Below are positions 52,624 through 62,056 of a DNA stretch of 64,000 nucleotides, in pieces (position 1 is the first letter of the stretch; every line of letters begins with the position of its first letter). A model generated the notes under the pieces. It did no database searches and had not been told where the DNA came from. It saw only the letters and a program-made list of their open reading frames with translations. This DNA is from Burkholderiales bacterium. Lineage in GTDB: Bacteria > Pseudomonadota > Gammaproteobacteria > Burkholderiales > Burkholderiaceae_C. The position numbers and the translations under genes were made by a program. The DNA is taken from assembly GCA_028868305.1 (NCBI GenBank), contig JAGWUS010000001.1:62001-126000 (forward strand), read 5' to 3'.

Positions 52624-55122
52624 TTAACGTTTCAGCTTGGAAAAGGCTGCTGCCATGGCGGAATTCCCTGAATAGCCCGCGTCTTGGCGCAAACTCTGCG
52701 GCCTTTCACCACGCGCCGCACCCTGGTAGCGGTTGTCCCCCGGCCGGTCGCGGCTCCCGGCAGTTGCCGCACCAATCTTCATGGTCAGACCGATGCGTTT
52801 ACGGGCCACATCTACCTCCACCACCTGAACTTTGACGATGTCACCGGTCTTGACCACCTCACGCGCATCGTTCACAAACTTGTGCGCCAGTTGGCTCACA
52901 TGCACCAAACCGTCCTGATGCACGCCCAGGTCGATGAAGGCGCCGAACTGGGCCACGTTGCTCACCGTGCCTTCGAGCACCATGCCTTCCTTGAGGTCCT
53001 TGATGTCTTCCACACCGTCGTTGAAGCGGGCCACCTTGAAGTCCGGGCGCGGGTCGCGGCCAGGTTTTTCGAGTTCGGTGAAGATGTCCTTCACGGTAAT
53101 CACACCAAACTGTTCATTGGCAAACAGCTCGGGGCGCAGCGTCTTGAGCATGTCGGAGCGGCCCATGATCTCGGCCACGGGCTTGCCGGTTTTGGCGATA
53201 ATCTGTTCGATGACGGGATAGGTTTCGGGGTGCACGCCCGTAATGTCCAGCGGATTGCTGCCGCCGCGGATGCGAAGGAAACCCGCGCTCTGCTCAAAGG
53301 TCTTGGCGCCCAGACCGGTGACCTTCAGCAGGTCCTGGCGGCTGCCGAACGCGCCATTGGCTTCGCGCCAGCGCACCACCGCCTTGGCGACGGTACCCGA
53401 CAGGCCGGACACGCGCGACAGCAGCGGCACCGAGGCGGTGTTCAGGTCCACGCCCACTGAGTTCACACAGTCTTCCACTACCGCGTCCAGAGTCTTGGCC
53501 AGTTCGCTCTGGTTCACATCGTGCTGGTACTGGCCCACGCCAATGCTCTTGGGGTCGATCTTCACTAGTTCGGCCAATGGGTCCTGCAGGCGGCGGGCAA
53601 TGGAGGCTGCTCCACGCAGGCTCACGTCCACATCGGGCATCTCCTGCGACGCAAATTCGCTTGCCGAATAAACCGAGGCGCCCGCTTCGCTCACCACCAC
53701 CTTGGTGAGGTGGCTGGGCGGTAAAGGGCTCAGCTCCGTGTCCCCCGCCCGCTCTGCGGGCTCCTCCTTTACCTGCACTGAACCCTTTGCCACCCATCCC
53801 CCCGGTGAAGTGTCGGCGCTCTTGCCAAGCAACTTGATCAGATCCCCCGCCAGCTTGTCCGTCTCGCGGCTGGCAGTGCCGTTGCCGATGGCGATCAGGT
53901 TGACGCCGTGCTTGGCGCAGAGCTTGCCCAACGTATGCAGCGAGCCTTCCCAGTCCTTGCGCGGCTCGTGCGGGAACACGGTCGCGGTATCGACCAGTTT
54001 GCCGGTGCCATCGACCACGGCCACTTTGACGCCGGTGCGGATGCCGGGGTCCAGGCCCATCACGACGCGCGGGCCGGCAGGGGCCGCCAGCAATAGGTCG
54101 CGCAGGTTGTCGGCAAACACCTTGATGGCCACCTTTTCGGCGTCTTCGCGCAGCCGGGCGAACAGGTCGCGCTCGGTGGACAGGCTGAGTTTGACCTTCC
54201 AGGTCCAGGCCACGCATTTGCGGATCAAATCGTCAGCCGCGCGACCCTGGTGGCTCCATCCCAGTTTGAGGGCCAGGCGGCCTTCGGCTAGAGACACTAC
54301 CGGAGTTGCTCTTGTTTTGATAGCTGCTTGTGCAATGTTTCCGGGGGGTGGAGCCTGATTTGATGCTGAAGCAGGCTCTGGCAGCACCAGTTTGGCATCC
54401 AGAATGTCCAGCGCGCGGCCACGGAACACTGCTAGCGCACGGTGGCTGGGTACACGGCCAATGGGCTCGTCGTAGTCAAAGTAGTCACGGAACTTGGACA
54501 CGTCAGCGTTGTTCTCGTCCTTGCCATCCATCAGTTTGCTTTGCAACAGGCCCTCAGTCCACAGCCATTCGCGCAGGTCCTGCACCAGCACCGGGTTTTC
54601 GGCCCAGCGCTCGGACAGGATGTCGCGCACGCCATCCAGCACCGCCTGCGCCGTGGTGAAGTCGTCTCCGGCCTCGGTTTTTTCTCTCAGAACGAAGGCC
54701 AGAGCTTCGTCCGCAGGCACCAGCGTCGGGTCGGAAAACAGCTTGTCCGCCAGGGGCTCGATACCGGCTTCGCGGGCAATCATGCCCTTGGTGCGGCGCT
54801 TTGGCTTGAACGGCAGGTAGATGTCTTCGACTTCCTGCTTGATGGCAGCCGCGTCAATTGCAGCCAGCAGCACCGGGGTGAGCTTGCCCTGGTCGTCAAT
54901 GCTTTTGACGACAGCTTCCTTGCGGTCACGCAGTTCGCGCAGGTAGGACAGGCGGGTTTCGAGCTCACGGAGCTGGATATCGTCCAACCCGTCGGTCACC
55001 TCTTTGCGATAGCGTGCAATAAACGGCACGGTGGCGCCGCCATCAAGCAGCGCTACTGCGGCCTCCACCTGGTTGGGACGAACACGGATTTCCTGCGCGA
55101 TCTGCGCGATGATTTTCTGCAT
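52624..55122 (-). CDS. tex: RNA-binding transcription accessory protein Tex
   Basis: An 832-residue Tex: N-terminal helical domain (IIAQIAQEIRVRPNQVEAAVALLDGGATVPFIARYRKE), YqgF/RNaseH-like domain with VMGLDPGIRTGVKVAVVD, HhH modules, then the S1 domain (about 640-720) with GMVLEGTVSNVAQFGAFIDLGVHQDGLVHVS. The ATG at 55122 is preferred over the longer reading. Two inserts stand out. One is a repeat-derived stretch near IAQAAIKTRATPVV. The other, of about 35 residues (around GWVAKGSVQVKEEPAERAGD), lies just before LTKVVVSEAGASVYSASEFA and is encoded by a palindromic element (53717-53794). Confidence 0.95.
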   Translation of the reverse strand: MQKIIAQIAQEIRVRPNQVEAAVALLDGGATVPFIARYRKEVTDGLDDIQLRELETRLSYLRELRDRKEAVVKSIDDQGKLTPVLLAAIDAAAIKQEVEDIYLPFKPKRRTKGMIAREAGIEPLADKLFSDPTLVPADEALAFVLREKTEAGDDFTTAQAVLDGVRDILSERWAENPVLVQDLREWLWTEGLLQSKLMDGKDENNADVSKFRDYFDYDEPIGRVPSHRALAVFRGRALDILDAKLVLPEPASASNQAPPPGNIAQAAIKTRATPVVSLAEGRLALKLGWSHQGRAADDLIRKCVAWTWKVKLSLSTERDLFARLREDAEKVAIKVFADNLRDLLLAAPAGPRVVMGLDPGIRTGVKVAVVDGTGKLVDTATVFPHEPRKDWEGSLHTLGKLCAKHGVNLIAIGNGTASRETDKLAGDLIKLLGKSADTSPGGWVAKGSVQVKEEPAERAGDTELSPLPPSHLTKVVVSEAGASVYSASEFASQEMPDVDVSLRGAASIARRLQDPLAELVKIDPKSIGVGQYQHDVNQSELAKTLDAVVEDCVNSVGVDLNTASVPLLSRVSGLSGTVAKAVVRWREANGAFGSRQDLLKVTGLGAKTFEQSAGFLRIRGGSNPLDITGVHPETYPVIEQIIAKTGKPVAEIMGRSDMLKTLRPELFANEQFGVITVKDIFTELEKPGRDPRPDFKVARFNDGVEDIKDLKEGMVLEGTVSNVAQFGAFIDLGVHQDGLVHVSQLAHKFVNDAREVVKTGDIVKVQVVEVDVARKRIGLTMKIGAATAGSRDRPGDNRYQGAARGERPQSLRQDAGYSGNSAMAAAFSKLKR
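53717..53794 (-). repeat. Nested palindrome inside tex encoding an insertion
   Basis: Arms of 17 bp (53717-53733 and 53778-53794, 14 of 17 positions complementary) enclose a perfect inner hairpin GCCCGC-TCT-GCGGGC (53747-53761). The whole lies in frame and encodes part of the non-conserved insert. Confidence 0.6.
54308..54334 (+). repeat. Short palindromic repeat inside tex
   Basis: GCTCTTGTTTTGATAGC followed by TGCTTGTGCAATG: the left arm is degenerate but the tail TGCTTGTGCA is close to the consensus. Confidence 0.55.
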
Positions 55123-55339
55123 AAACGGGGAAAAGGAGGTCGAAAGAGTCTTAATTTCGGGGGTGAATCCGACGATTTTGGCCGGCACAATCAGAGCGCG
55201 AGAGTGTGCCACACGGTCACTTTGTTAAAGCGCGCTGAATTGTAAAAAACTGACCATAATCTCCGAAACTTGGACATATGCAACTGTTATCGTTGGCCAG
55301 GTTTCAACCCCGTACAAAAACGCCAAAAGAACAGACTCC
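55123..55339. other. Divergent promoter region between tex and the chemoreceptor gene
   Basis: Two divergent genes are separated by 217 bp. TTGTAAAAAACTGACCATAAT near 55238-55260 could be a -10-like region for the chemoreceptor gene. No small gene was seen. Confidence 0.3.
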
Positions 55340-57937
55340 ATGAACAAGTTGACCTTAAAACAGAAACTCTCCTTGCTGGTTCTGCTGGCATTTGTGGCAA
55401 TCGTGACACTGATCGGTGCAGGTCTGCATGCCCAGGGCATCATAGGTGCCGCTACCACCGAGATCAGCCAGGTACGCCTCCCGTCCATTATCGGGTTGGC
55501 GGAGATGGATGTGAATCTGGCTGAGGTCAACTCTGACAACCGCCACGTCGCATTTTTTGAGCTGGACTACAACACGCAGGAAGGCTTCAAGAGAGATCTC
55601 AAAGCACGCGAACTCCATTGGAGCCAGTATGAAAAAGGCTTCAAGCTCTACGAGCCGTTACCGCAGACGGCAGAAGAAGCCGTGCTCTGGGGGCAGTACC
55701 TCAAGCAGATTGCTGCTGTGAAGGCCGCAGACGCCCAGGTCGCGGAAACCATTGTGGCCTTAAGCCAGAATACCCAGCAAAAACGGCAAATTGAGCTCTT
55801 CAAGGAGTACTACCAACGGACGGCTGCACTGGACCCCTTGCTTGAAGCCAGCGCAATCACCCTGCGCAAGATCGTGAAACTCAACGAAAACGTTGCTGAT
55901 GCAGAGGTCATGGTTGCCAAGGCTGCGGCACAGTCTTCCCGCACAATCCTGCTGGTGTCGGGTACGGCCGCACTGCTCCTGTTCCTGGTGCTGAGTGTAT
56001 GGGTTGGCAAGAGCATATTTGCCCAGGTGGGCGGCGAGCCATCGGAGGTGGCGGCAGCGGTGGCAGCGATCTCGGCAGGAGATTTAGGCTACAAAATTGC
56101 CCTGAAAGCCGGAGACAACAGCAGTCTGCTGGCATCGGTCGGGTCATTGAGCCAACGCATCAGCGATGTCAACCGGGGTATCCAGAACCTGGCTCGGGAA
56201 CAGCAGGCCGGCGCGCTCAGTGCCCGTATGACAACGCAGGATTTGCCAGGCGACTTCGCCACAATGGCGCAGCAGGTAAATGCACTGGTAGACACACAGA
56301 ACGCCAGCCTGCAGCAAGTCACTTCCCTGGTAGGTGCCTATGCAGAGCAGGATTTTTCGCAATCCCTGCCAAAGCAACCGGGCGACAAGGCGGTATTCAA
56401 CCAGCAAATGGATGCGGTACGCGACAGCCTACAGCACAATCTGCGTGAGGCCGCGCACAACGAGCGTATTCGCATTGCACTGGACAACGTGAGCATGCCG
56501 ATCCGCATTGCTGACCATGATGGCACCATTGTTTACATCAACCAGGCCTTGCGGGAAACATTGCACCGTGACCGTGAGGCCTTTGCACGCCAGATCCCGG
56601 GCTTTGACCCGGACAAGATACTCAACGGCAGTGTGGGCGTTTTTTATGCAGACCCACCCGCGGTTGTGGCGCGGTTACGGAACATGACCGGCACGGTGCG
56701 CTCCCAGATGGAGCTCGGTGGACGCATGTACCAGCTCACCACTAGCGCGGTACTCTCCAGTGGCGGCGAGCGCTTAGGTACGATCGGCCAGTGGGAAGAC
56801 ATCACGGCACAGCTGGCTGCGGAAAACGAAGTGGCTGAACTGGTGCGGGCCGCCGGCCAGGGCGATTTCAGCCAGCGACTCTCCGTGGAGGGAAAAACAG
56901 GCTTTTTTGCCAATCTTTCCACTGGCATGAACCAGTTGATGGACACCAGTGAACAGGGTCTGACAGACGTGGCAGAACTGCTTGCCGCGTTTGCGCAGGG
57001 CGATCTGACCCACCGCATCGAGCGTGACTATGCGGGCTTGTTTGGGAAGGTCAAGGCCAGCGCCAATTCCACGGCCGAGAACCTGACCCGGGTGCTGGGC
57101 GAGGTCCATGATGCCGCAGATGCCTTGACTGGCGCCGCCAGCCAAGTCAGCGCCACGGCGCAATCGCTGAGCCAGGCGGCCAGCGAACAGGCCGCCAGCG
57201 TGGAACAGACCACGGCACAGATGGACTCGATGTCGGCGTCTGTTACCCAGAACAGTGACAACGCCCGCGTCACCGATGGCATGGCTACCAAGGCCAGCCG
57301 GGAGGCCACCGATGGCGGCGTGGCGGTAAATCAAACTGTCACGGCCATGAAGCAGATCGCCAGCAAGATTGGCATCGTTGACGACATCGCCTATCAGACC
57401 AACTTGCTGGCTCTTAACGCTGCCATTGAGGCGGCGCGTGCCGGCGAGCATGGCAAAGGCTTTGCGGTAGTGGCTGCAGAGGTGCGCAAGCTGGCCGAGC
57501 GCAGTCAGGGGGCTGCCAAGGAGATCGGCGAACTTGCTGCCGCCAGCGTGTCCACCGCCGAACGCGCTGGCAAGCTTCTTGGTGAAATTGTGCCTAGCAT
57601 CCAGTCCACCAGCGAACTGGTGCAGGAAATCGCGGCTGCCAGCAGCGAACAGAGCGAGTCGGTGGTGCAGATTGGCGGCGCCATGAGCCAACTGACCAAG
57701 GCCACACAGCAGAATGCTTCAGCCTCTGAAGAACTGGCCGCTACCAGCGAAGAGCTTTCAGGCCAGGCCGAGCAGTTGCAGGCCAGTATTGCCTTCTTCA
57801 AGACAGGTCAGGAGAAGGCAACCGTGCGCACCCGCAACACGCCACAGGTAGAGCGCAGGGCGCCAGCCACACGCCTGGCTGCGCCGGCGCAAACCCTTCC
57901 GGTGCGCGGAGGTAGTGGCAACTTCCGGCCGTACTGA
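55340..57937 (+). CDS. Methyl-accepting chemotaxis protein with PAS domain
   Basis: An 865-residue receptor. A membrane helix (about 8-31) is followed by a periplasmic four-helix-bundle-like sensor domain (about 32-190), a second membrane helix (about 192-214, [21 protein letters not shown]), HAMP-like segments, a PAS-type domain (about 370-480, [18 protein letters not shown]), a further HAMP-like part and the signalling domain. The hairpin tip is [36 protein letters not shown]. No C-terminal CheR-binding pentapeptide is seen. The ligand is unknown. The following HDAC gene starts 27 bp later. Confidence 0.93.
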   Translation: MNKLTLKQKLSLLVLLAFVAIVTLIGAGLHAQGIIGAATTEISQVRLPSIIGLAEMDVNLAEVNSDNRHVAFFELDYNTQEGFKRDLKARELHWSQYEKGFKLYEPLPQTAEEAVLWGQYLKQIAAVKAADAQVAETIVALSQNTQQKRQIELFKEYYQRTAALDPLLEASAITLRKIVKLNENVADAEVMVAKAAAQSSRTILLVSGTAALLLFLVLSVWVGKSIFAQVGGEPSEVAAAVAAISAGDLGYKIALKAGDNSSLLASVGSLSQRISDVNRGIQNLAREQQAGALSARMTTQDLPGDFATMAQQVNALVDTQNASLQQVTSLVGAYAEQDFSQSLPKQPGDKAVFNQQMDAVRDSLQHNLREAAHNERIRIALDNVSMPIRIADHDGTIVYINQALRETLHRDREAFARQIPGFDPDKILNGSVGVFYADPPAVVARLRNMTGTVRSQMELGGRMYQLTTSAVLSSGGERLGTIGQWEDITAQLAAENEVAELVRAAGQGDFSQRLSVEGKTGFFANLSTGMNQLMDTSEQGLTDVAELLAAFAQGDLTHRIERDYAGLFGKVKASANSTAENLTRVLGEVHDAADALTGAASQVSATAQSLSQAASEQAASVEQTTAQMDSMSASVTQNSDNARVTDGMATKASREATDGGVAVNQTVTAMKQIASKIGIVDDIAYQTNLLALNAAIEAARAGEHGKGFAVVAAEVRKLAERSQGAAKEIGELAAASVSTAERAGKLLGEIVPSIQSTSELVQEIAAASSEQSESVVQIGGAMSQLTKATQQNASASEELAATSEELSGQAEQLQASIAFFKTGQEKATVRTRNTPQVERRAPATRLAAPAQTLPVRGGSGNFRPY

Positions 57938-57963
57938 GGCCGTCAGGTCGCCTTTGTCAGCGG

Positions 57964-58920
57964 ATGCATGCGTTTTACAGCGACCAGTTCGTGCTGCCGC
58001 TACCGCAGGGGCACAGGTTTCCCATGGCCAAGTACCGGATGCTGCGCGACCAGCTGGCAGTCCATCTGCCGCAGGTGCGCCTGGAGCAGGCGCCAGCCGC
58101 CACGGATGGGGAACTGGCGCTTGCCCATACACCCGCTTATATCGAAGCGATCTGCAACGGCACCGTGGCGCCTGCGGTGGTGCGCGAAATCGGATTTCCC
58201 TGGACTCCTGCCATGGCAGAGCGCGCCCGCCGTTCCGTGGGCGCCACGCTGGCTGCGGCACGCGTAGCCCTGCGTGAAGGCATAGCAGCCAATCTGGCCG
58301 GTGGCACTCACCATGCCTATGCCGACAAGGGCGGCGGTTTTTGCGTTTTCAACGATGTGGCGGTAACTGCGCGGGTCATGCAGGCCGAATGGGGCCGTGC
58401 CCATGCAGCGCGGCGCCCTGCCCTGCAGGTGGCGGTGATTGATCTGGATGTGCACCAGGGCAACGGCACGGCCCACATTCTGCGTGACGACCCCAGTGTT
58501 TTCACCCTGTCCCTGCATGGCGAGAAAAACTTTCCCTTTCGCAAGGAAACCAGTGACCTGGATGTGGCCCTGCCCGATGGCTGCGGCGACGTGGAGTACC
58601 TCGCTGCCCTGGAGTACGCGCTGGAAGCACTGGAGCAGCGCTGTGCGCCGGGGCTGGTGCTGTTCCTGGCCGGGGCTGACCCGCACGAGGGCGATCGGCT
58701 GGGCCGGCTCAAGTTGACATTTGAGGGCCTGCAGACCCGCGACCGCCGCGTGTTTGACTGGTGCCATGTGCGTCGCATACCGGTGGTGTTTGTCATGGCC
58801 GGAGGGTATGGGGTGAATATTGACACTACGGTGCAGTCGCAGCTCAACACCTACCAAATTGCACTGGAATACTGGAACAAATCCTGTGTGCTCAGGCGGG
58901 ATGCCTCTAAACTTCGGTGA
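57964..58920 (+). CDS. Histone deacetylase family protein (class II-type deacetylase)
   Basis: A 318-residue HDAC-fold enzyme. Catalytic motifs: GGTHHAYADKGGGFCVFND (about 101-119, His pair), the zinc-binding Asp/His in DLDVHQGNG (about 160-168), the second Asp in FLAGADPHEGDRLG and AGGYG near the end. Bacterial relatives include acetoin utilisation, acetylpolyamine and cobalt-resistance deacetylases, so the substrate is likely a small acetylated amine or unidentified protein. It shares a run with the chemoreceptor upstream and the ABC protein gene downstream (3-bp gap). Confidence 0.92.
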   Translation: MHAFYSDQFVLPLPQGHRFPMAKYRMLRDQLAVHLPQVRLEQAPAATDGELALAHTPAYIEAICNGTVAPAVVREIGFPWTPAMAERARRSVGATLAAARVALREGIAANLAGGTHHAYADKGGGFCVFNDVAVTARVMQAEWGRAHAARRPALQVAVIDLDVHQGNGTAHILRDDPSVFTLSLHGEKNFPFRKETSDLDVALPDGCGDVEYLAALEYALEALEQRCAPGLVLFLAGADPHEGDRLGRLKLTFEGLQTRDRRVFDWCHVRRIPVVFVMAGGYGVNIDTTVQSQLNTYQIALEYWNKSCVLRRDASKLR

Positions 58921-58923
58921 TCT

Positions 58924-60651
58924 ATGGCAACTGAAGACCCTGCTGGATTCAACGCGCGACTCTGGCGGCGTTTTGCCAAGATCGCCCGTCCTTACTGGCT
59001 ATCCGACGAGCGCTGGCGTGCCAGGGGCTTGCTGGCCCTGCTGGTGGTGCTGCTATTGGGGCAGACCGCGTTCAACGTGTTGTTCAACAACGAAACCGGA
59101 GAATTCACCTCGGCGCTGGCTGCCGGAGATTCCGACCGTTTCTGGCAATCTATCGTTCGCTACACCGCAATTCTGCTGGCTGCAGTGCCAATTTATGCCC
59201 TGTATTACTACGTGCGCGACACCTTGGGGTTGCGCTGGCGCCGCTGGATGACAAATTACTTTTTGGCGCAGTATTTTGACCAGCGTGCCTATTACCGGCT
59301 CAATACCAGCGGGATCGACAACCCCGACCAGCGGATTGCAGAAGACATCAACAGCTTTACCCAGCAATCCCTGTATTTTTCGATGATTGTGCTGGGTTCG
59401 GTGATCGATCTGGTGGCGTTCTCGAGCGTGCTTTGGACCATTTCGCGCGGATTGGTTTATTTTCTGATTGGCTACGCCATCTTCACCACCCTGTTTACCG
59501 GCGCTGTATTTGGCAAGCGGCTGATCGGTCTGAATTTCAGTCAGTTGCAGCGTGAGGCAGACTTCCGTTTCAATCTGATTCGGGTGCGCGAGCACGCCGA
59601 GCCGATCGCCTTCCACGACGGCGAGGCGCGGGAAATGTCGGCCCTGCAAAGCGTGTTTGGCGCGGTATACGCCAATTACCTGCGGGTGCTGCGCTGGCAG
59701 TTCAAGCTCAACCTGTTCCAGTACGCCCACAAATTTCTGACCATTGTGCTGCCGACCGTGATTGTTGCGAATGATGTGCTCTCCGGCGAATTGGAGGTGG
59801 GCCGGGCGATTCAGGCGGCCGGCGCTTTTGCGGCCATACTGAGTGCACTTACGGTCATCGTGGACCACTTTGAGGGACTGAGCCGCTTCTCTGCCGGCGT
59901 TGACCGGTTGCACGCCTTTTCGGACACCCTAGGCGCCCCCACCCATCCCGTTGCCACCGAAACGGATGAAGGCACGCAGCAGATACGGACGGTGCACGGG
60001 TTCGAGCTGGCGCTGGACAATCTGACGGTACTCACCCCGAACCGGGAGCAACTGCTGATCAAGGCGTTGACGCTGGCGGTCAATCCCGGTGAAGGGCTAC
60101 TCATTGTAGGGCCCAGTGGCACCGGCAAGAGTTCGCTGCTGCGGGTGATCGCCGGACTGTGGCGTACCGGTTCAGGCGGAGTGACGCGCCCCGCCGAACT
60201 GGACATGCTTTTTCTTCCTCAGCAACCTTACCTTCCCCTGGGTGATCTGCGCTGTCAGCTCACCTATCCACAAACCGACCGTGCCATTTCGGACGAAGAA
60301 TTGCTGGAGTGGCTGGCCCTGGTCAATCTGCCCACCCTGGCCACGCGTTTTGGTGGTCTGGGTGCCGAACTCGACTGGCCCCGGGTGCTCTCGGTGGGTG
60401 AACAGCAACGCCTGGCCTTTGCGCGTGCCCTGCTGACAAAACCCCGCTACCTGCTGCTGGACGAAGCCACCAGCGCACTCGATGCCGATAATGAGGAGCG
60501 GCTGTATTCCCAGCTGGCTGGCCTGTCCATCACCCCGGTTAGTGTCAGCCACCATGGCGCCATCCTGAAGCATCACCGCTGGGTGCTGCAGCTACCCGGC
60601 GACGGCAGCTGGACACTAAGCGAAGCCAGTGCCTATCGCTGGACTGACTAG
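58924..60651 (+). CDS. SbmA/YddA-type ABC transporter (permease-ATPase fusion)
   Basis: A 575-residue fusion of an SbmA/BacA-like membrane domain (about 30-340, beginning ARPYWLSDERWRARGLLALL, with six predicted helices) and an ABC ATPase domain (about 365-570). The ATPase has Walker A GPSGTGKSSLL, a signature LSVGEQQRLAFA and Walker B YLLLDEATSALD. This is the YddA/ABCD group, transporters for very long chain acyl-CoA, vitamin B12 or peptides in other organisms; the substrate here is unknown. It follows the HDAC gene by 3 bp. Confidence 0.92.
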   Translation: MATEDPAGFNARLWRRFAKIARPYWLSDERWRARGLLALLVVLLLGQTAFNVLFNNETGEFTSALAAGDSDRFWQSIVRYTAILLAAVPIYALYYYVRDTLGLRWRRWMTNYFLAQYFDQRAYYRLNTSGIDNPDQRIAEDINSFTQQSLYFSMIVLGSVIDLVAFSSVLWTISRGLVYFLIGYAIFTTLFTGAVFGKRLIGLNFSQLQREADFRFNLIRVREHAEPIAFHDGEAREMSALQSVFGAVYANYLRVLRWQFKLNLFQYAHKFLTIVLPTVIVANDVLSGELEVGRAIQAAGAFAAILSALTVIVDHFEGLSRFSAGVDRLHAFSDTLGAPTHPVATETDEGTQQIRTVHGFELALDNLTVLTPNREQLLIKALTLAVNPGEGLLIVGPSGTGKSSLLRVIAGLWRTGSGGVTRPAELDMLFLPQQPYLPLGDLRCQLTYPQTDRAISDEELLEWLALVNLPTLATRFGGLGAELDWPRVLSVGEQQRLAFARALLTKPRYLLLDEATSALDADNEERLYSQLAGLSITPVSVSHHGAILKHHRWVLQLPGDGSWTLSEASAYRWTD

Positions 60652-60897
60652 GCAGAGAGAATTTTGGCGGCATCGCAAAATCATCGGATGGGTATCCGGC
60701 ATCGGAAGTCCTGCGTTCTCGTTGATTCGAAACCTTTCTGGGCAACACAGTCGTGGCCTTTGCGGGGCTGGAGAAATTTGTCCGGACCCAGGACCACGCA
60801 AGCTTTGAGCACGCGGGGTTCATCGTCAGTGGTTTGACAATAATGAAAAAACCCGCCTTGGCGGGTTTTTTCGTTGGCGCTTGTCCAAGGTATCGGA
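60652..60897. other. Intergenic stretch with a bidirectional terminator
   Basis: No gene was found in the first 190 bp. The perfect hairpin at 60846-60871 ends the stretch and serves the ABC gene on the plus strand and the 56-aa gene on the minus strand. Confidence 0.4.
60846..60871. terminator. Bidirectional intrinsic terminator
   Basis: AAAAAACCCGCC-TT-GGCGGGTTTTTT: a 12-bp perfect stem with A and T runs on both sides, between converging genes. Confidence 0.9.
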
Positions 60898-61068
60898 TCA
60901 TCCGCCCTTCTTGGAGCGCTTGCCGGGGTTCTTCTTGCTACGGGTGGCAACGCCACGCTCGAGGCTGACTTTCTGGCCGCGGCCACCGGTTGGCAGGGAC
61001 ATACCGGGCAGAGGCTTAGGAGCGGGAGTGGCTTTGCGGTCTGCTTCGGTGACGATTTTGTTGCCCAT
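60898..61068 (-). CDS. Small basic protein (56 aa)
   Basis: Minus-strand reading from the ATG at 61068 gives a 56-residue Lys/Arg/Gly-rich protein (MGNKIVTEADRKATPAPKPL, then GGRGQKVSLERGVATRSKKN, ending PGKRSKKGG). Upstream TTTCAGGATTCGCC gives an AGGA ribosome site. A terminator follows at 60846-60871, and GCTATTTTATAGC near 61121 marks the promoter side. It may bind RNA, DNA or ribosomes; this is inference from composition. Coding looks likely because codon use is natural and the signals are complete. Confidence 0.65.
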   Translation of the reverse strand: MGNKIVTEADRKATPAPKPLPGMSLPTGGRGQKVSLERGVATRSKKNPGKRSKKGG

Positions 61069-61147
61069 GGCGAATCCTGAAAAATGAAAAAATGAAACCT
61101 GTGTTAAGCCACAGGCGAGCCGCTATTTTATAGCCTTTACTCCCAAA

Positions 61148-62056
61148 TCAGCTGCGCAATGCCTTTTTGAGCTCCACACCGAGCTCGGGCTTGTGTGCAA
61201 ACGGGTCGGTCGGGTTGCGCCCCAGCAAGACATCTTCCATGCGCACTTGCACCGAGGCGAGGGCCTTAGGGTGGCTGTAGATGTAGAACTGGTTGGCTGC
61301 GATGGCGTCAAACACCTTCTGCGCGACTTCGGCGGCGGTGATTTTGCCGCTGCCCACGGCCTTGTCGCTCATGGCCTGGCCAATCAACTGGCTGCGGGTG
61401 GGTTTCTGGTCCTGGCCGCCGGGATCCTGGGGGCGGTTGCGGTGGCTCTGGCTGATGCCAGTTGGCACAAAGTAGGGGCACAGCACGCTGGCCGATATTT
61501 GTTCGGTTACCAGCGCCAGGTCCTGGTACAGGGTTTCGCTCATGCTGACGACCGCGTGCTTGCTGGCACCATAAATGCCCATGTTGGGGGCATTCAGCAG
61601 CCCCGCCATGCTGGCGGTGTTGACGATGTGGCCCTGCCAGGCCGGGTCTTTGGCTGCCGCCTCCAGCATCATGGGCGTGAACACGCGAATGCCATGGGCC
61701 ACACCCATGAGGTTGACGCCAATCACCCAGTCCCAGTCGGCCGCGGTGTTTTCCCAGATCAGGCCCCCCGCCCCCACACCTGCGTTGTTGAACACAAAGT
61801 GGGGTGCACCAAAGCGCGCCAGTGTGGCCGCGCCCAGGGCCTCCACCTGCCCGGCCTTGGACACATCCACCTTCATGGCCAGCACCTGGGCACCTGCGGC
61901 CTGCATCTCGGCCACGGTGCGGTCCAGCGCGTCCTGCTGCACATCGGCCAGCACCAGGTTCATGCCCAGCCGGGCGCCAATACGGGCGCACTCCAGACCA
62001 AAGCCGGAGCCTGCGCCCGTCAATACGGCGGTCTTGTTCTTGAAATCTGAAATCAT
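61148..62056 (-). CDS. Short-chain dehydrogenase/reductase family protein
   Basis: A 302-residue SDR. The cofactor motif TGAGSGFGLECARIGA (about 13-28), NNAGVGAGG (about 89-97) and the catalytic Tyr-x3-Lys as YGASKHA (about 162-168) preceded by NTASMAGLL. An extended C-terminus is typical of SDRs acting on long or bulky substrates. The start overlaps the GST gene stop by 4 bp. The substrate is not known. Confidence 0.92.
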   Translation of the reverse strand: MISDFKNKTAVLTGAGSGFGLECARIGARLGMNLVLADVQQDALDRTVAEMQAAGAQVLAMKVDVSKAGQVEALGAATLARFGAPHFVFNNAGVGAGGLIWENTAADWDWVIGVNLMGVAHGIRVFTPMMLEAAAKDPAWQGHIVNTASMAGLLNAPNMGIYGASKHAVVSMSETLYQDLALVTEQISASVLCPYFVPTGISQSHRNRPQDPGGQDQKPTRSQLIGQAMSDKAVGSGKITAAEVAQKVFDAIAANQFYIYSHPKALASVQVRMEDVLLGRNPTDPFAHKPELGVELKKALRS

